A DNA stretch of 9,024 nt from contig JBOEGA010000122.1 in NCBI GenBank assembly GCA_050633205.1, positions 1 through 9,024 of the forward strand, written 5' to 3'. Position numbers and translations under genes: made by a program. The notes below the pieces were generated by a model. The model saw only the letters and a program-made list of their open reading frames with translations, was not told the origin of the DNA and searched no databases. Positions 6,334 to 9,024 of the stretch are shown here, piece after piece (within the stretch, counting starts at the first letter, position 1; every line of letters starts with the position of its first letter). The stretch is from CBDHHC01 sp050633205. Lineage in GTDB: Bacteria; Pseudomonadota; Alphaproteobacteria; Rhizobiales; CBDHHC01.

Positions 6334-8265
6334 TTAAAAAAGACCCTGCCTATGCATTATTTTCTTAATAACTTCTGCAGAATATTTTACTTCCATGCTT
6401 TTTACAAATTCATTCTCAACTGCTTTACAGTAGGACAGCCAACCTCTAAGTTTATTCGTATTTAACTTAGACAATTTTCCAAGTGAAAAATGATGTATCA
6501 TTGCACTGATCTTTTTCTTTTTATCTCTACCAATTGATATTTTATGCTCTGGAGTAATATTTAAACCTGTTATCGTTACCCGCTCCTTAAATGAGCAAAA
6601 TTTTTCTTTCTCCTTCTTTAATATTAAATTGGGCTCCTCAATATCAGAAATCACGTCGAGCAATGCATCCTCAATAAACTTGATTTCATATTTTTTACTT
6701 GAAGAAAAAGTTATATCATCCGCAAATCGAGTGTACACAATGCCATAGAGGTTCGCCCATCTGTGGACTGCAGTATCAAATCTATACAAAAGTATATTTG
6801 ATATTGTTGGAGAACTCGGCGCTCCAACACTAAGTTGAAATTCCTCGGCAAAGACAGTAGTCATTAGAGTCAGAAGTTCGGGGTTATCATTTCTATTAAA
6901 GTTTTTGTCTTTCAACTTCCTATATATATTCCTAGTCTTTTGTTTTCCTGAACTTTTATCAAATCTAAAAAACGTCTTAATGTATTTTATTCTGTCTTTC
7001 AGGCTATAGCCAGCTTTATCTAGGAATGAATTGAAATCTTTTGCTTTAATTGAAGGGAAAAAGTTCTCAAAATCAAACTTATAAAAGTAGCAATTATCCT
7101 TATGAGCAAGAGCATTTTCAAGAATACCATTTTTATATTTAATATAGGCTTTTGCACAATCATGGATAGGAAAGTCTGCTGACAATTCTTCAATATCAAT
7201 TCGTTGCAGGTTCTTTAACTGAGATGTTGGCTGCGCAATTACCCTAGTGCCTCCGCTTCTCTTGGGAATCTTATATACTTTGTATTGTAATGGAGCTGTT
7301 TCTAATAACGTTTGAATGTCTTTTTCTTTGAGGGGGAAAGCTTTCTGCAGCCAAATTATATCAGATTTCTTTTTTTCTTCCTCAAGAATTGAAATTTTTG
7401 TTTCTTCGCGCGCATCATAAATTTCATTTAGTATTTTTTTCCTAATGGTTGTAATCCTAGTGTAATTAGCGGCTCCCTTTGCACGGTATTCTAGGTAGTA
7501 ATCCTGCCTTACAGAAAGAAAATATGTTTTGCTACCTTTCGTTCGCTTCTTTATTAAACGTAAGCTTTGTAAAACGAAAAGCATTTCGTTAAACAATTTG
7601 CGATCGTCATTAACCTTTTGTTCAGCAGTGTCGAGAGTTTCAAAGAAAATCTTTCTTACTTCTTTTTCTTCTGCAACAATTAGGGTGTTGATAATATCAA
7701 TGAGCAAAAGAATACGGAAATAACCTTTTGACAAGTCGCATTTTGATGTCCTTGGTCGGCATTGCGCAATGTCTTCACATACATCTGCTATATCATTTTC
7801 AGGATTATCATCGTCAATGCAATAAGCTCTTCGTCCAACATTATCTTCAAAGTTCTGTATTGGCCCATAGCGGATAAATGAACTGGATTCGTTTCCAGAA
7901 TAATACTTTTCTTTTATTATGATATGTAGCTTATTTCGAATGGCCTCATTACTAACAAATGCCCCCAATTCAGCTATTGACCCAAAACTTTCACAAACCA
8001 GAGGAATAAGAGATACTAAAGCTGCAAAATATTTTTCTAATTCGAGCAAATCTTTTGCAAATTCTTGACCTCCTTGCCAATCCATAGCTTTTTCCGCAAG
8101 AACGACATTGTGCTCACGCTCTTCTAAGGCAATTTTTAGTTTTGGACGAAAATTATTATTATCAGGATCATCATTGCCACCGCATAAAAAAATCAACTCC
8201 GGTGGGAGGGCTGTTCTAACTTTTGAGAAATCTACCGTATCGAAATATCCAGATATTACAGACAA
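6334..8265 (-). CDS. Fused retron effector (nucleoside deoxyribosyltransferase-like) and reverse transcriptase
   Basis: A 643-residue protein in three parts. Residues about 23-145 match the NDT-like effector of type II retrons: LIFLCGG (24-30), ESFGSIAELGAF (92-103, Glu99 the probable catalytic residue) and SFIRYGP (129-135). These blocks occur in the same order in the separate Ec86 (Eco1) effector as I remember it. Residues about 180-275 are helical and basic, corresponding to that effector's winged-helix-like end. A charged linker (285-305) leads to the reverse transcriptase: RVIAQPTSQLKNLQRI (341-356), the first catalytic Asp in KFDFENFFPSI (Asp398), VGAPSSP (480-486), the catalytic FADD (514-517), and TITGL (564-568) of the thumb region. 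It would copy the adjacent RNA into msDNA and hold its own effector in check until phage attack; in Eco1 the effector consumes NAD. The start is TTG, with GGGGA 6 bases upstream and an in-frame stop at 8289-8287. The gene is AT-rich and probably acquired. Confidence 0.9.
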   Translation of the reverse strand: MSVISGYFDTVDFSKVRTALPPELIFLCGGNDDPDNNNFRPKLKIALEEREHNVVLAEKAMDWQGGQEFAKDLLELEKYFAALVSLIPLVCESFGSIAELGAFVSNEAIRNKLHIIIKEKYYSGNESSSFIRYGPIQNFEDNVGRRAYCIDDDNPENDIADVCEDIAQCRPRTSKCDLSKGYFRILLLIDIINTLIVAEEKEVRKIFFETLDTAEQKVNDDRKLFNEMLFVLQSLRLIKKRTKGSKTYFLSVRQDYYLEYRAKGAANYTRITTIRKKILNEIYDAREETKISILEEEKKKSDIIWLQKAFPLKEKDIQTLLETAPLQYKVYKIPKRSGGTRVIAQPTSQLKNLQRIDIEELSADFPIHDCAKAYIKYKNGILENALAHKDNCYFYKFDFENFFPSIKAKDFNSFLDKAGYSLKDRIKYIKTFFRFDKSSGKQKTRNIYRKLKDKNFNRNDNPELLTLMTTVFAEEFQLSVGAPSSPTISNILLYRFDTAVHRWANLYGIVYTRFADDITFSSSKKYEIKFIEDALLDVISDIEEPNLILKKEKEKFCSFKERVTITGLNITPEHKISIGRDKKKKISAMIHHFSLGKLSKLNTNKLRGWLSYCKAVENEFVKSMEVKYSAEVIKKIMHRQGLF

Positions 8266-8271
8266 GTAAAA

Positions 8272-8276
8272 TCCCC
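8272..8276 (-). promoter_or_regulatory. Ribosome binding site deciding the TTG start
   Basis: GGGGA on the minus strand lies 6 bases before the TTG at 8265-8263. No ATG or GTG is available in frame between this point and the upstream stop codon, so TTG is the only start that keeps the whole effector domain. The site lies in the 22 bases between the RNA's a2 end and the coding sequence. Confidence 0.6.
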
Positions 8277-8287
8277 AAAAGTAGAAC

Positions 8288-8434
8288 TAGTCTTTATCTT
8301 TAAAAACGAGATATTGGATAAATTTTAGCATAAGCATGGTCAAATTTATCCAATATCTCGGTATAAATCCAACCAATACATTAAATAGCTTGATGAACCA
8401 CCCAGCAGTAGCCAATAAATCCGCATAAAAACTA
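8288..8434 (-). ncRNA. Candidate retron msr-msd RNA
   Basis: Upstream of a retron reverse transcriptase one expects a structured RNA that serves as primer and template. Here a perfect 19-bp hairpin (arms 8307-8325 and 8342-8360, 16-base loop) forms the msd stem. The flanks pair as a1/a2: minus-strand TAGTTTTTAT (8434-8425) with ATAAAGACTA (8297-8288), ten pairs including one G-U. The first G after a1 (8424) is the likely branching guanosine. The segment between a1 and the hairpin (8424-8361) is msr; two weak stems rich in G-U can be drawn in it. After the msd stem a TTTTT run leads to a2, as I recall in Ec86. The predicted msDNA is the plus-strand sequence from about 8298 to beyond 8360, roughly 65-80 nt. 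A 64-codon frame across the same bases is taken as spurious. Exact ends are inferred, not measured. Confidence 0.75.
8307..8360. repeat. Perfect 19-bp inverted repeat (msd stem)
   Basis: The left arm CGAGATATTGGATAAATTT is exactly complementary to 8342-8360, with a loop of 16 bases that itself contains two GCAT copies. It is the most stable palindrome in the window. It has no T-run placed for termination of any known gene and lies immediately before the retron coding sequence, which fits the double-stranded DNA stem of msDNA. Confidence 0.9.
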
Positions 8435-8446
8435 TGTAATAAATTA

Positions 8447-8476
8447 CTTATACAGCTATAGACGTCAAGAATTAAA
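8447..8476 (-). promoter_or_regulatory. Candidate retron promoter
   Basis: On the minus strand TATAAG (8452-8447) is one base from the -10 consensus, with a poor TTTAAT at 18-bp spacing (8476-8471). Transcription would begin near 8440, a few bases before a1, which is where a retron transcript should start. A TTGACG (8468-8463) nearby is a better -35 by sequence but has no matching -10 at 17 bp. Confidence 0.3.
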
Positions 8477-8917
8477 TACAATGTTGTTTACGATATACAT
8501 ATTATTTTTAATAGATAGCGTTTGTTATAAACAATTGCCGGTACTTACAAACAACCACTGATCAAGGTTTCAAGTAATGGCAAAATATACTTCGCTCGCG
8601 TGATCATTTTGCGGGTACCCCGAAGGCATGAGGACGCATCTTTTAAAATTACTTCCCTCAAAAAATTAGTACCTTCATCTTTCAAAAATCACCCCCAAAC
8701 CACCAACGAAAACTTCCCCCGGGAATCGAACGTGAATGGCGCGTGAATCGGCGTGGGTTGAGCGTGGTTAGGAGGGGAGTAGACGTGAATGAAACGTGAG
8801 TGACATTATTGATTTTAGGATTGAGAGGCAGCCCTCCTTCGCCTTCCAGAGAGCAGGCAGGAGGAGGTATAGAGGCCTTGCTTTTCGGTGTGTCCTTACC
8901 GGGAAAGTTTATCAGTT
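8477..8917. other. Non-coding region upstream of the retron
   Basis: No coding sequence with a start is supported here. It contains an inverted repeat GCAAAAT/ATTTTGC (8580-8586 and 8606-8612) next to the palindrome GGGTACCC (8613-8620), the CGTG array listed separately, and a GC-rich hairpin (8833-8864: CCTCCT, 2-base bulge, GCC, 12-base loop, GGC, AGGAGG). Composition rises from AT-rich near the retron to GC-rich from about 8700, so the other edge of the acquired segment may lie between 8550 and 8700. A minus-strand frame open for nearly 100 codons across 8680-8970 has no ATG and looks accidental. Confidence 0.4.
8731..8805. repeat. Degenerate 10-11-bp tandem repeat with CGTG core
   Basis: CGTG occurs at 8731, 8742, 8752, 8763, 8784 and 8795, giving steps of 11, 10, 11, 21 and 11 bases. 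Four copies extend to CGTGAAT or CGTGAGT. The double step fits one decayed unit at about 8773-8783 (GGGGAGTAGA). The spacing is close to the helical turn of DNA, so all copies face the same side. It may be a protein-binding array or simply a decayed tandem repeat. Confidence 0.6.
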
Positions 8918-9024
8918 TCAGGCTGTGATATCGTATGAATGCTGAAAGGTGTTCTCGGCAAGGGCTGTATTTGGGTTATCCTTTGCAGCCTTTTTGAGTT
9001 CGGTGGTTAGATCAATGACCTCCA
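8918..9024 (-). CDS. C-terminal end of an unknown gene, cut by the window edge
   Basis: The frame enters at the right edge and runs 34 complete codons to a TGA at 8920-8918. It reads EVIDLTTELKKAAKDNP followed by NTALAENTFQHSYDITA. The residue mix is ordinary for a soluble helical protein and the codons are balanced, unlike the other frames here, which contain stops or odd repeats. I do not recognise the family. It lies on the same strand as the retron but about 480 bases upstream, so it is probably a separate transcription unit. Confidence 0.4.
   Translation of the reverse strand, partial: EVIDLTTELKKAAKDNPNTALAENTFQHSYDITA

Noticed and set aside
8287..8481. 64-codon minus-strand frame before the retron gene
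   Set aside because: It covers the msr-msd RNA and the candidate promoter, encodes both arms of the msd palindrome, has no good ribosome site, and the bases are better explained by RNA structure.
8715..8740. tRNA T-arm-like sequence GTTCGATTCCCG on the minus strand, considered as an attachment site remnant
   Set aside because: The flanking five-base arms do not pair and no acceptor stem, D-arm or anticodon arm is visible.
8833..8864. GC-rich hairpin considered as terminator of the partial gene at the right edge
   Set aside because: No T-tract follows on either strand and the stem has a two-base bulge with a 12-base loop.

Overview
The window looks like a bacterial chromosome segment, most probably from a proteobacterium. 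The evidence is Shine-Dalgarno sites before most genes, signal peptides, and a catabolic-type threonine dehydratase with a C-terminal ACT domain. Genus cannot be judged from the sequence. Base composition is uneven: the housekeeping genes are moderately GC-rich (37 of 60 bases are G/C at 5221-5280), while the right-hand module at 6334-8434 is strongly AT-rich (16 of 60 at 7021-7080). That contrast suggests recent acquisition.

Left part, 1-4721, all genes on the minus strand. It holds: a secreted tetratricopeptide-repeat protein broken by a frameshift in an A-run (50-735); a two-gene sugar operon, a family 2 glycosyltransferase (2049-3089) followed 14 bases later by UDP-glucuronate decarboxylase (1045-2034), fitting extracellular polysaccharide or glycan synthesis; an exported single-domain rhodanese (3647-4195); and a small two-helix membrane protein (4368-4721). 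A 557-base stretch (3090-3646) has no recognisable gene.

Centre: a plus-strand threonine ammonia-lyase (4973-6184), transcribed divergently from the membrane-protein gene and convergently with the module to its right.

Right part: the standout is a compact, apparently complete retron on the minus strand. One 643-residue protein (6334-8265, TTG start) carries an N-terminal nucleoside-deoxyribosyltransferase-like effector, a winged-helix-like middle and a C-terminal retron reverse transcriptase. Immediately upstream lies a candidate msr-msd RNA (8288-8434) with a perfect 19-bp msd hairpin and pairing a1/a2 ends. The effector part resembles the separate effector gene of the Ec86 (Eco1) type II retron defence system, so here effector and reverse transcriptase seem to be fused into a single-gene anti-phage system.

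Beyond it, 8466-8917 is non-coding and contains a run of CGTG motifs spaced by about one helical turn. The window ends in the C-terminal tail of an unknown minus-strand gene (8918-9024).
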